A stretch of DNA of 64,000 bases from Stentor coeruleus. Taxonomy: Eukaryota > Ciliophora > Heterotrichea > Heterotrichida > Stentoridae. Position 1 is the stretch's first letter; each line of letters begins with the position of its first letter. The stretch lies in NCBI GenBank assembly GCA_001970955.1, contig MPUH01000105.1, positions 42,726 to 106,725 of the forward strand, in the 5' to 3' direction. Below, piece after piece: positions 52,453-62,700 of the stretch. Position numbers and translations under genes: made by a program. The notes below the pieces were generated by a model. It worked only from the letters and a program-made list of their open reading frames with translations. It was not told the origin of the DNA and searched no databases.

Positions 52453-53610
52453 ATGATTACAGACCACAATATAGATCAAGGCAAGTGTAAACATTGTGTT
52501 GATTCAGTCAATGTGAAAAATCAATTACTTATGGAAACTAAAGACCATATACACAAAATTGAAGCTTTGGGTAAAGAAGAAGAAAGACTTTGTAGAAAAT
52601 ATAGAAATCTAAGTAGAAAACGTGCTTTGGCTTATGGGTATAAAATACCTACATCAATTGATAAGGATGTAGTTAAAGTTGATATGATTGATAATGTACT
52701 TAAACAAGATATCCCAAATTCGATTTTCTCGGTTATTACTAATAATTATTATTCGTCATGTTTTATGATACAAACTGGCCTTATAGAATTGAAAACCCAA
52801 TGCCATCAATGTACTGGGAAGTTAGGATTATATTTGAATTCAGCTTATGGGGATTTTAATTATAAATGTCAATGTGGAGAATATTGGAATTTTTTAGATA
52901 AGACGATTTGGAAAGATTATAAGTTAAATTCGCGGAAGATATTAACTCTTTTGATTATGTTTTTGATAGGGTGTAAAGCGATTGAAATAAAAAAGTTATT
53001 AAATGCTGAATGTAGAGAATACGCCCCTCTAGCAAGGTTTATAAAAAAACTGATTTCTGAGTATTTTATTAGAAGTTTACCAAAATTCAGAGGAATTGTA
53101 GAAATTGATGAGTCTGCTTTTAGGTCGAATAAAGTTAGAGCTAATAATAAAATTGAAAAGTGGGTTTTTGGGCTTTATGAAAGAGAAAGAAAACTTGTGT
53201 ATATGGAAATAGTTAAAAATAGACGTGAAAGTACACTTATTCCGATAATACAGAAAATTTGTGAACCTGGGACAACAATAATTTCTGATCAGTGGGCTAG
53301 TTATAATAAACTTCCAGATTATGGTTTTCCCCATTATACTGTTGATCATTCAAGGTTTTTTGTAAATCCACATAGCAGAGAAATCCATACCCAAGACATT
53401 GAAATCTCTTGGGGATGGGCTAAATATGAAATCCGTAGACAAAACAGATGTTTACATGATTTACAAGAGCATCTACACTTATTTTGTTGGAAAAGGCAGT
53501 TTAAAGAGTATCAAGATAAAGTTACTGAAACTACAGCATTGATTAAAGGATTTTGTGAGATTTTTAAAGAGTATCAGACAAGAGAGAAAAAAACTGAAAA
53601 TCAAGTGTAG
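52453..53610 (+). mobile_element. ISXO2/Merlin-type DDE transposase, apparently intact
   Basis: 385 residues, TAG stop, no intron or frameshift. N-terminal zinc ribbon-like Cys (CKHC; CHQC and CQCGEYW near 116-140). The catalytic residues are all present: Asp219 (IVEIDESAF), Asp279 (IISDQWASY) and Glu317 (HTQDIE), spaced as in the family, followed by W.WAKYEIRR. HYTVDHSRFFVN is the characteristic pre-E motif. It could be an active transposon, a domesticated transposase or a recent arrival. Terminal inverted repeats were not identified with certainty. Composition is similar to its neighbours. Confidence 0.85.
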
Positions 53611-53775
53611 ATTAGAAATAAATTTTTAGGTTTAGAATTTTATTTTTAGAATTAAGTATTGAATATATTTTAAACTGATATTTCTTGATAAAAATTGGCA
53701 TATAAACATATAATTTTATCATAACTTTTATTTAAAAAATAAAAATACTTTATAGAAGTCAAAGTTAATATAAAA

Positions 53776-56181
53776 CTAACTAAATAACTGGCTAAACCCA
53801 TTTTTCCTTAAACGCTTTTTTGTAAGTAATGTCAATTTGTTTACACCTAAATTGTAGACTTTTAATTTCCAAATTTCAGGAGCCACAACAGGAAGTAGTT
53901 CAGAGCGGTCTGGGGCAAAAGAAAAAGATATAAAAGATTTCTTAATTTTAAGTAAAGGAAAGACCATTTGGTATTGTTGTATGATTTTCACTTGAATTAA
54001 AGCAAATATATGAGTAAATTTAGATGATACTCGTGTATTTAAAAGGATTAAAGGGGTCTTTAGAGATTTTTCTTTATCATAGCTTTTAACAACTGGACTA
54101 CTTAGTTTTAAAAGCTTATTTTTAACTTGGCGGGATTTGATTTCTTCAGCATATTGGGAACCTTTTTTAATAGACTTGGCTTTTTGTTCTGGGTTTTTTA
54201 TTTTTTCAAACACTTGAGGTTTTGATGAGTTACGAGGTTTGCTATTTTTTGCGAATAGTTTCTCAACACCTTTAGATAGTAATTGCTTTAGTTGAGTTTT
54301 CGGAGACTGATCAGAAGATAGATTTTTTTCCAACGTCGGCGACTTAATAAATTCCATCCCTTTCACAATTTCTCCTTCAGAGTTAATTTTTAAGTTATAC
54401 CTTGACCTCAACGACGAACTAGTATTTGAAAACTCAGACGATTTCTTACTATCATACGACCCACTACTTGAAACAGTAGGTTTAAACAAAGCAAAGCATT
54501 TCATAAGTCTAACCCATTTAATTTTCTCTTCCTTTCTAATTTTCATAAGTAAAATACTCTTCATAGCTTCAACCTTCATTTCACCAAAATACCATAAAAT
54601 ATAAGAAAAAAATATCTTCATTTTATTCTTATAAATCCTCTGTACAACTTTGTTTAAAAACTCATTCCTAGGCTTTATACGTTTGTATCTAAGTAAATTT
54701 ATAAATATCTGACTTTGAGTTTTCCTTAAAAGTTTACCATAAGCCACATTGAGTATTAATACAGCACATCGTAAATTGTTTTTTTGTATTGGAGTTCTTA
54801 TCATAATATTTTTTTTCCACATACAAATCAAGTCTTTTTCATTTTTTTTAGTAAAATTCATTATCATTTGCTTAAGGATTTTATACGTTTTATTTGAATA
54901 CAAATGCTTAAATCCTAAAAAATACCATTCAATTCTCCTTCTGAAAATAGGGATAATTTTACCCCAAAAAACTCTAATTGAAGGTTCGGTATAAACATTT
55001 TCATACCTAGAAAGCCAAGTATTATAATCAATTTTCCCAGCGAGTCTATGAAAAGTTAATCTTATGCTTTTAGTCATTGTATCAGAAAATATTCTAATCC
55101 CAGTTTCTATATATGAATCAACTTGTCCATAAAAACAGTTGTCATTAGATGATTTTGGGCTTTTAATAAACTCTTCATTATTAAAAACCTCAATTTCTTC
55201 AAAACTGTTATTGCTTTTAATAACCTTTCCAATTGGACCTTTAGGATTACTACACATAATCCCAATGTTTTTCCCATACCCTGATACCAACTGGCAGTCA
55301 AAATACCCTTTTTCCAACAAATAAACTTTTAAAACCCAGTTTTTCAACGCACACTCAGATTTACCTTTTCCTTCAACCCATTGATATAAACACCCTTTTT
55401 CCAAGCCAAAAAGGCTTGTTTCACTAGCGGCAATAACATTGATTTCTTTTTGGTATAAAGAAATCCGTACTGGTTTTAAACAGCTATCAAAGACAAATAT
55501 TGTTCCAGAAGTTAATGCTGCAACAAACTTTTTACCACAACAAAGACTAGTTATATAATGAGCTTCAAGGTCAGGAAGGGTATATGGGCAAAGTTTAGGT
55601 TTTTGGATTTTAAAACAGTGTTCGGAATTACTTAAAAGGCCGAAAATATAAACATAACCTCCTTGTGTACGGATTAAAGTAGACTTTTCACTGCATAAAA
55701 CTTGCTCAGCTGTAAAAATCTCAGAGTTTTTAACTAGGATTGGGCCATGTTTTGTTGTCTCAAGATCTCCTAATTGATTATCTTCACCTATACCCCAAGT
55801 AAAAAGTTTACCATTATGATCTAAAGCTGCTGCATGGGTTTTGCCTAGAGATGCTTGGGTTATGTTTGAGAGCCCATCAATTTTTACTAGGGTGTTTTTC
55901 TTGACCTCTTTTCTAAGGATTGCCCCTGATAAATTCTCAGATGAAACACCCCAGACCTCACCTTCTGAGGTTATGAAAAGACTTATTTGATTGTTGCAAA
56001 CACAAGATATTACAGATGTTGGGATTTTCAGTTCTTGTGGTTTGGATTGAAAGGACACTTGGGTTACTATATGGTTGTTTAGGATAATACCCCAAGTATC
56101 ATTGAGAGCTACAAGCTTACCATGGAGCTTTTGAAGGATTTTAGGGTGTTCTCCTTCTTCTCCTGTCCAAACTGCTATCAT
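53776..56181 (-). CDS. RCC1-repeat protein with a long helical C-terminus
   Basis: 801 residues, TAG stop. The N-terminal ~310 residues contain RCC1-like blades (HAAALDHNGKLFTWGIGEDNQLGD, ALTSGTIFVFDS, SLFGLEKGCLYQW), probably a partial or divergent seven-blade propeller. The rest is basic and helical with a repeated R/K-rich pattern (MIRTPIQKNNLRCAVL, FINLLRYKRIKPRNEF) and Ser-rich linkers. A chromatin or Ran-type function cannot be concluded; many protist RCC1 proteins are scaffolds. Confidence 0.75.
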   Translation of the reverse strand: MIAVWTGEEGEHPKILQKLHGKLVALNDTWGIILNNHIVTQVSFQSKPQELKIPTSVISCVCNNQISLFITSEGEVWGVSSENLSGAILRKEVKKNTLVKIDGLSNITQASLGKTHAAALDHNGKLFTWGIGEDNQLGDLETTKHGPILVKNSEIFTAEQVLCSEKSTLIRTQGGYVYIFGLLSNSEHCFKIQKPKLCPYTLPDLEAHYITSLCCGKKFVAALTSGTIFVFDSCLKPVRISLYQKEINVIAASETSLFGLEKGCLYQWVEGKGKSECALKNWVLKVYLLEKGYFDCQLVSGYGKNIGIMCSNPKGPIGKVIKSNNSFEEIEVFNNEEFIKSPKSSNDNCFYGQVDSYIETGIRIFSDTMTKSIRLTFHRLAGKIDYNTWLSRYENVYTEPSIRVFWGKIIPIFRRRIEWYFLGFKHLYSNKTYKILKQMIMNFTKKNEKDLICMWKKNIMIRTPIQKNNLRCAVLILNVAYGKLLRKTQSQIFINLLRYKRIKPRNEFLNKVVQRIYKNKMKIFFSYILWYFGEMKVEAMKSILLMKIRKEEKIKWVRLMKCFALFKPTVSSSGSYDSKKSSEFSNTSSSLRSRYNLKINSEGEIVKGMEFIKSPTLEKNLSSDQSPKTQLKQLLSKGVEKLFAKNSKPRNSSKPQVFEKIKNPEQKAKSIKKGSQYAEEIKSRQVKNKLLKLSSPVVKSYDKEKSLKTPLILLNTRVSSKFTHIFALIQVKIIQQYQMVFPLLKIKKSFISFSFAPDRSELLPVVAPEIWKLKVYNLGVNKLTLLTKKRLRKNGFSQLFS

Positions 56182-56832
56182 ACTAGATAAATATTTTTGG
56201 AAAGGAAGAGGGAAAAAACTTTAAATGGAAATTTGAAATTGATAGTGGAAAAAAACTCAGGAAATTTCGGGGAGGGAGGATTTTATGTAGGCTTGATGAT
56301 TGAATTGATGGTTTGGAATGCTCGGAATTTATGGAAAATTTGTTGATTTTTTATGAAAAGGATTATAAAATAAGCTTGGATTAAGTATGAGAATGTTAGG
56401 ATAGGAGTGGATTTTAGAGGAATTGAAGTTTAATAATTTAGCTTTAAGTGGTAATAGAGAGATAATTTTTAGAGTAAGGTAGGGTGTTAATATTTTACTT
56501 ATAAAAAGTTAGTAAGTGAGCTGCTAGAGTAAAGAGTTAAGGATATAGAACATATCGAAAATTAAGAATCTTAAAGGTAAGTTAATATCAATTCATATCG
56601 GCTTACCAAAATTTACACCCTAATTTCCTACAATAGTCCTAGTTTGAAATTTTATTACAATAAAACCTTTATAAAATAAATTACCTTTAAAACCCACAAA
56701 AATTATACACTTAACAATTACAATAACCTATAAAATTTTATCATAAAAACCCTTAAAAAAATCTAATCTCTCTTTTCTTCACCTTAATAAATGCATTTCC
56801 TTTTATGCTTTTTTTTATACATATAATATAAA
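56182..56832. other. Divergent intergenic region with a clear skew switch
   Basis: No gene. G-bearing and C-poor up to about 56570, then C-bearing and G-poor to the next ATG. Confidence 0.5.
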
Positions 56833-58167
56833 ATGATTTATAGTGATCAATCAGGCACATACAATGGAGACCTAAACAAAGAAGGTTACCCAAATCTTCA
56901 TGGCGAAAAATATTACTACGACTCAAGTACTTATACTGGCCATTGGAAAATGGGCCGTAAAGAAGGTGTTGGAATCCTCACTACAAATTCTTATAAAATC
57001 AAACTTGAATACAGACAAGGCATTCCATACAAACTCTTAAAATTAATATCCCCTTTACATATTTCTGGAACTTATAAAACTTTTCTATTTCAAACAGCAT
57101 CAATATTAGTTATAGATCATTGGGAAGAAGTCCCAGTATCAGTTCAAGATCAAAATGATCATTCATATATAGTATATTTTTCCAATGATAAAATGAGATT
57201 TGATGGGCTTTTTTTCAAAGAACCTTTTAAGAAACTAGTCGAATGGACAAATGATATTATAACATATTATGGGGAATGTGATGAATGTTATAACCCATCA
57301 GGATATGCTGAAATACAATATCCTTATTTTACATATATTGGGTTAAATAAAAATTTTAGGCCAAATGGTTTTGGTTATAAAAAACATATAAATGATTTGT
57401 TTGAAGAAGGTAATTATAAGGAAAGTTTGATGAATGGAGATTGTGTTATAAAAAAACAAGAGTATTTTTTTAAAGTCCATTGCCATAATGGGATAATTCA
57501 AAGCGGGTTTTTTAATCATAATGGAAAGTCTATAAAAATTACATGCAAATCAAAAAGAATAGTTTTTAATAGCACTGAAGGGGTTGAGAATTATGATTTT
57601 GTAAAGAAAACTTTTACTGAAATCATGGACTATCTTAATGATACAAAAATATATGAAAATGAGATGTTGCTACATGTGTCAACTGAAGATTTTAGGAAAA
57701 ATGCTAAAACTCAAGTTGATATGAGTAGGGAAATTTTTAGAAAATACAATTTCAAGACTTTTGGGAACTGGAAGAAATATGAAAAAGCACAACAACCTGT
57801 AAATAGTAAAGTTATGATTGAAGTTAAGATGATGGAAAAATATAGATTTATAGGAGAAATGCCTAAAGGAAAAGGGAAAATAGAAGGTGAAGATGGGGAT
57901 TATTATAAAGGTTATACTATAAACGGTAATGCTGAAGGGTATGGAGAAGTTTTTTATACAAGTGGTGTGATCTATAAAGGGGAGTTTAAAAATGGTCTCA
58001 AAGATGGGATTGGGAAAATCTGGTATAACAATGGAAATCGGTATAAAGGACATTGGAAAGAAGATAAAATGCATGGGAAAGGGATTTACTTTACTAGTAC
58101 TGAAATTATTTATGGCATATGGAAAAATAATAATATAGATGCTTGTTTGAACATTATAAAACTCTAA
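56833..58167 (+). CDS. MORN-repeat protein, first of a tandem pair
   Basis: 444 residues, TAA stop. MORN repeats (Y.G.....G.G....) at the N-terminus (SGTYNGDLNKEG, STYTGHWKMGRKEG) and a run near the C-terminus (DYYKGYTINGNAEGYGEVF, VIYKGEFKNGLKDGIGKI, NRYKGHWKEDKMHGKGIYF). MORN proteins bind lipids or act as cytoskeletal scaffolds in ciliates and apicomplexans. The middle is a divergent non-repeat region. Clearly paralogous to the next gene (same layout, ~30% identical ends). Confidence 0.86.
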   Translation: MIYSDQSGTYNGDLNKEGYPNLHGEKYYYDSSTYTGHWKMGRKEGVGILTTNSYKIKLEYRQGIPYKLLKLISPLHISGTYKTFLFQTASILVIDHWEEVPVSVQDQNDHSYIVYFSNDKMRFDGLFFKEPFKKLVEWTNDIITYYGECDECYNPSGYAEIQYPYFTYIGLNKNFRPNGFGYKKHINDLFEEGNYKESLMNGDCVIKKQEYFFKVHCHNGIIQSGFFNHNGKSIKITCKSKRIVFNSTEGVENYDFVKKTFTEIMDYLNDTKIYENEMLLHVSTEDFRKNAKTQVDMSREIFRKYNFKTFGNWKKYEKAQQPVNSKVMIEVKMMEKYRFIGEMPKGKGKIEGEDGDYYKGYTINGNAEGYGEVFYTSGVIYKGEFKNGLKDGIGKIWYNNGNRYKGHWKEDKMHGKGIYFTSTEIIYGIWKNNNIDACLNIIKL

Positions 58168-58352
58168 TAAGATTTATTATAATCTGAGATTTATAATAAA
58201 AATCATACAAATAAACTTTATATCTAGCATAATAATCTTAATGTGTAATGTTTAACATTAAAAGTCTCCTTTTTTTTTCTTATAGATATTTTATATAGTG
58301 ATTTTATACTTATCATTTTCTATAGATTTATTATATCAATTTTATAAACTAT

Positions 58353-59729
58353 ATGTCTTACAGTCATAAAACAGGAGAGTATTATGGGAGTATATGCAAT
58401 GACATACCTCATGGCCAGGGGACAAAGAAATTTTATGATAACAGTGTTTTTTCCGGTACCTGGGTCATGGGGATGATCAACAAAGGTAACCTTAGAACTG
58501 ATAGCTTTGAAATAGAAGTCGAATATGAGAACGGTTACCCTAAAAAACTTCTAAAAGTCTTAAAACCCTCATCCATTACTGAATTATCAAAAACCTTCAC
58601 ATTCCCAATTGCATATAAAAAAGAGCAAAATTACTGGGAAGAAATCCCCCAAACTAATCAAAAACTAACATATACAGCTTATTTTAGCCAAGGTTACTTA
58701 AAATTTGATGGTATTTTATTCAAAACCCCACTTATAAATATTATTGAATGGGAAAATGAGTTTATAAACTACTTTGGTGAATACAACATTTATTCTTTAC
58801 CTGAAGGGTATTGTGAAATAATATTCCCTTATTTTAAATATATCGGATCTAATAAAAATTTAAAACCTCATGGTCAAGGGAAAAAATATTATGGCAATGG
58901 GATGACTGAAGAAGGATTTTATATTCATTGTGAGTTAAATGGTATAGCTAAAATATGTCATGGGAATTTAAAAAGCGAAATCGAATTTTATCAGAATAAT
59001 CCTTTAAATGGTCAAGCTGAAAAAGATAATATTACTATAAGTTTCAATTTACAGAATATGGAAATTAATTTTTATGGGAATATTAATGAATCAAAACAAA
59101 ATGAGATAAAAAATATGATTTATGATATATATAGTTTTATTGCTGAAGCTAAGATTAATGAGAGGATTATTTATGATGAATGCTCTTTAAGTTCTTTTAC
59201 GGAATATGTGAGAAATAAGGGTAATTATAAGCCAATAAGATGCTGTAAATGTCAAATCCGTTGTTTTTGTTGTGAAGAAAGGAAAAGGCTTTTAGAGAAT
59301 GAGATTATTGCTATAAAGGGAAAAAATTGGTATGAATATGAAATGAATAAGTTGAATAATATAAATAAAGTGGGATATGAAAAGATATGCTTGAATAATT
59401 CGATATTTAAAGGGGAGATTCCTATAGGAAAAGGGAAAATATCAAGTGCTAAAGGGTTTTTTAAAGGAAAAGTTTGTAATACAGATATTGGGAATTTTGG
59501 TGAGATGGTTTTTAATGATGTTGGTGTTTATCATGGGGAGTTTAAAAATGGGAAAAGGGATGGGGTTGGGATGATGTGTTATAAAAGTGGGGAAAGATAT
59601 AAAGGTTATTGGAAAAACGATAGATTCCATGGTCAAGGGTACTACTTTAATAAAGGAAATTCAGTTTACGGACAATGGGAGAATGGGTTTTTAATATCAA
59701 GTTCCAATATTTCTATTGAAAAAAAGTAA
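58353..59729 (+). CDS. MORN-repeat protein, second of a tandem pair
   Basis: 458 residues, TAA stop. N-terminal (TGEYYGSICNDIPHGQG) and C-terminal MORN runs (GVYHGEFKNGKRDGVGMM, ERYKGYWKNDRFHGQGYYF). Differs from its neighbour in having a Cys cluster around residue ~295-312 (CCKCQIRCFCCEE), a possible zinc or palmitoylation site. The 185-bp spacing and parallel orientation indicate tandem duplication. Probably associated with the cortex or membrane. Confidence 0.86.
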   Translation: MSYSHKTGEYYGSICNDIPHGQGTKKFYDNSVFSGTWVMGMINKGNLRTDSFEIEVEYENGYPKKLLKVLKPSSITELSKTFTFPIAYKKEQNYWEEIPQTNQKLTYTAYFSQGYLKFDGILFKTPLINIIEWENEFINYFGEYNIYSLPEGYCEIIFPYFKYIGSNKNLKPHGQGKKYYGNGMTEEGFYIHCELNGIAKICHGNLKSEIEFYQNNPLNGQAEKDNITISFNLQNMEINFYGNINESKQNEIKNMIYDIYSFIAEAKINERIIYDECSLSSFTEYVRNKGNYKPIRCCKCQIRCFCCEERKRLLENEIIAIKGKNWYEYEMNKLNNINKVGYEKICLNNSIFKGEIPIGKGKISSAKGFFKGKVCNTDIGNFGEMVFNDVGVYHGEFKNGKRDGVGMMCYKSGERYKGYWKNDRFHGQGYYFNKGNSVYGQWENGFLISSSNISIEKK

Positions 59730-59798
59730 AAATTAGGTTAAAATCTTTAGTTATTATTATAGACAATTTTTTTTTACATAATGTTGAAATGGATATAA

Positions 59799-62700
59799 AT
59801 GCAAGATCCATCTGTGAGTAATCAGCCTCTGCTACCTAGAGTTCAGTCTTTAATTCAAAATGCTGAAGATTCTGAAGATAAAGGGTTAGAAGCTATGAAA
59901 AGAATCACCCATACCCTTCAGTTCCTCAAAGGCATGTCAATAGAATATACAGACAGAATAATCCCAATTACCCAACCAAATAATCGAACTTTAAACGCTA
60001 TATCTTTTAGCGGTGATAGTAAATATTTTGCAACAGGAGTTAAAGATAATTTCATATGTATCCACAACATTGATGAAAATACATCATCAACATTTTTAGC
60101 TAATCCACAATCCAAAATTTCATCCTTACAATTCGGTCCAAAAGGGTACTTTTTATTATGTGCATATGAAGATGGGACTTTTAGTTATTGGGATAATATC
60201 GAAAAAGGGGTTAGAGGAAAAGTAACTAGAGCGCATAATCTAAAGATAAATTGTATTGATATAAGCTCAGATTCGAATTATATAATCACAGGGTCTGAGG
60301 ATACAACAGCGATATTGTGGAGTAAAGAGTATATGGATAAGATTTTTTCATTTGAAAATCATACAATGCCAGTTACAGCTGTAGCTTTTGCCAATAAAGG
60401 GAATAATGTTATTCTTGGGTATAATGATGGGCAACTTCATGTTTGGGGTTATAAAGAAAAAACCTTGAAATTAACTTTGAAATATCATAAAACAACCATA
60501 ACTTCTATATCAATTCCTAAAGGTCAATCAAGTTCATTATTTGCTAGTTGTTCAGAAAATATTTTATGTGTTTGGGATTTAACTACTAGAAAATCTTTAT
60601 TTACATATGAATATAATAAAGATAAAATTACAAGTTTATGTTATAATCAAAACTGTAGTTTACTTGCTTGTAGTCTTGAGTCTAAAAAAGTTGATGTAAT
60701 TAGTATGAATGATTTTAAGACTCAGACTACATTTTATGATCATAGTGAACTTATAACACAAGTACTTTTTACTACTGATGATAAATATTTTGCTAGTGTT
60801 GATTCAGGTAAAATTAATATTCTTAAGTTATCGTGTAATAAAAACAGGAAAATTGCAAGTTATGGGCAAAATGTTATTGCTTTATGTTTAAATAAAGATC
60901 GGAGTGAAATTGCAAGTTCTTCTAATGATGGGGATTTTAAGATTAAAAAACTATCTAATCTTGAGGTTATTGTTGAAGAAAAGTCGAGAAGTAAATATTT
61001 TTGTTTGGCGTATGGAAATATGTCGAATAAAATTGCGAAAGGTACTAATGATGGAGGTGTTATTGTTACAGAATATATACAAAATAATGAAAATAAATAT
61101 ATTGCTGAAGAACCTAAAAGGTTTGGTTTGGAAACTGGAAGTAATGATTATGTTATTGCCCTAGCTTTTAGTAGAGATGATAATTTTATTGCATTTTCAT
61201 TGTCGCATAGTAAAGAATTTTTTATGGTCAATTTGACTAATAATGAGAAAAAAAACTATGGTCAGCATAATGATGATATTTTATGTTTGAGTTTCTCGGA
61301 GGATAATAAATATATTGTAAGTGGTTCTAAAGATACATCAATCATGCTATGGGACCTAAGCCCTGAAGCAGAATTTATTTCAACACAGCTACAAGGGCAT
61401 AAAGACTGGGTCTTCAGTGTTTCAATAAGTTCAAAATCTCGTTACATCGCAAGTGGTTCAGCAGATATGACCATAATAATCAGAAATTTAGAAAATCATC
61501 AAATAGAATTCATCCTATTAGGCCATACAGGGTACATAAAATCCGTATGTTTTTCCCAAGATGAAAAATTCTTAGTAAGTGGCTCTTGTGATAAACAAAT
61601 CAAACTCTGGAACTTAACAGAAAGGCGTGAAGAATGGTCATTTATTGGTCATAACGACAATGTACAATGCGTTCTTTTTGGTCCAGATGATAAATCAATA
61701 ATAAGCAGTTCATTAGATAATACTGTCAAAGAATGGTATTTAGAAATCCCAGATGAATTAAATATTAGTCAAAACCAAGTCGCTGTTAAGAATTTTCTAT
61801 TAAGCCCATGTGCTAATTTTGGATTGTTTATTATGTCTGATAATAAATATTTACTTAAAGGGGCAAATATTCCAGAACTTGATGAATACTCAAATGATAA
61901 TTGGACTGCTGGTTTTAATGAAAAATCAGACTTGGTACTAAGACAAGGAGAAAACATAAAAAATTTCCCTTTAGGGTCTATAAAAAATCCTACTGAAAGC
62001 ATAGAATGTTTAGAAAGTTTTTATGATTTTAAAGACATTTTCCAGTCTGGGTATCAGAATTTCATCCAGTTTCATGACCTTATGCAAGCTTTACAAGAGG
62101 ATAATTTAGCTGATGTTTCTTTAAAATCCTTAGAAATTGCGGTTAGTAAAAATAATTTCACTGGTTTACACTTTGTAGCATATAAAGGGGTAAATTCAAT
62201 AATCGAAAGTATGATTGAAGACAAATCAATACTTATAAAAGTTGATGCTTTTGGTCATTCACCTTTATATTATGCTATAAAACGCCAACAACAGCAATCG
62301 GTTGACTTGTTACTAAAATATTTGTTTAAACTTTCTTTGGAACCAAATCAGAATCTGTTTTATAAGTCGATTTTTTCAGTTAGAAATGATATTTTGCTTA
62401 TATTAGAAAACTCATCACCTTATCTTCAGAAATTTTTAGATGTTTGTTTGTATAGCGATAAAAATTCTATTGAGTTTGGAAATCCTAAAGGGAAATTGCC
62501 TATGATTATATCAAGTAATATGATTTTGCCTGTGATAGATGATTTTACTGAAAGCAAAACTTCTTTGAAAAAACCTTTGTATCTTTCTTTTAGCCTTTTC
62601 CCTTTTAAATCAACTTCTTATACCTTATCAAGTATAAATTTACTTAAAACTATTATCAATTGTAAAAATGAAGACATATTCCGTTCGCATTTTATCCAGT

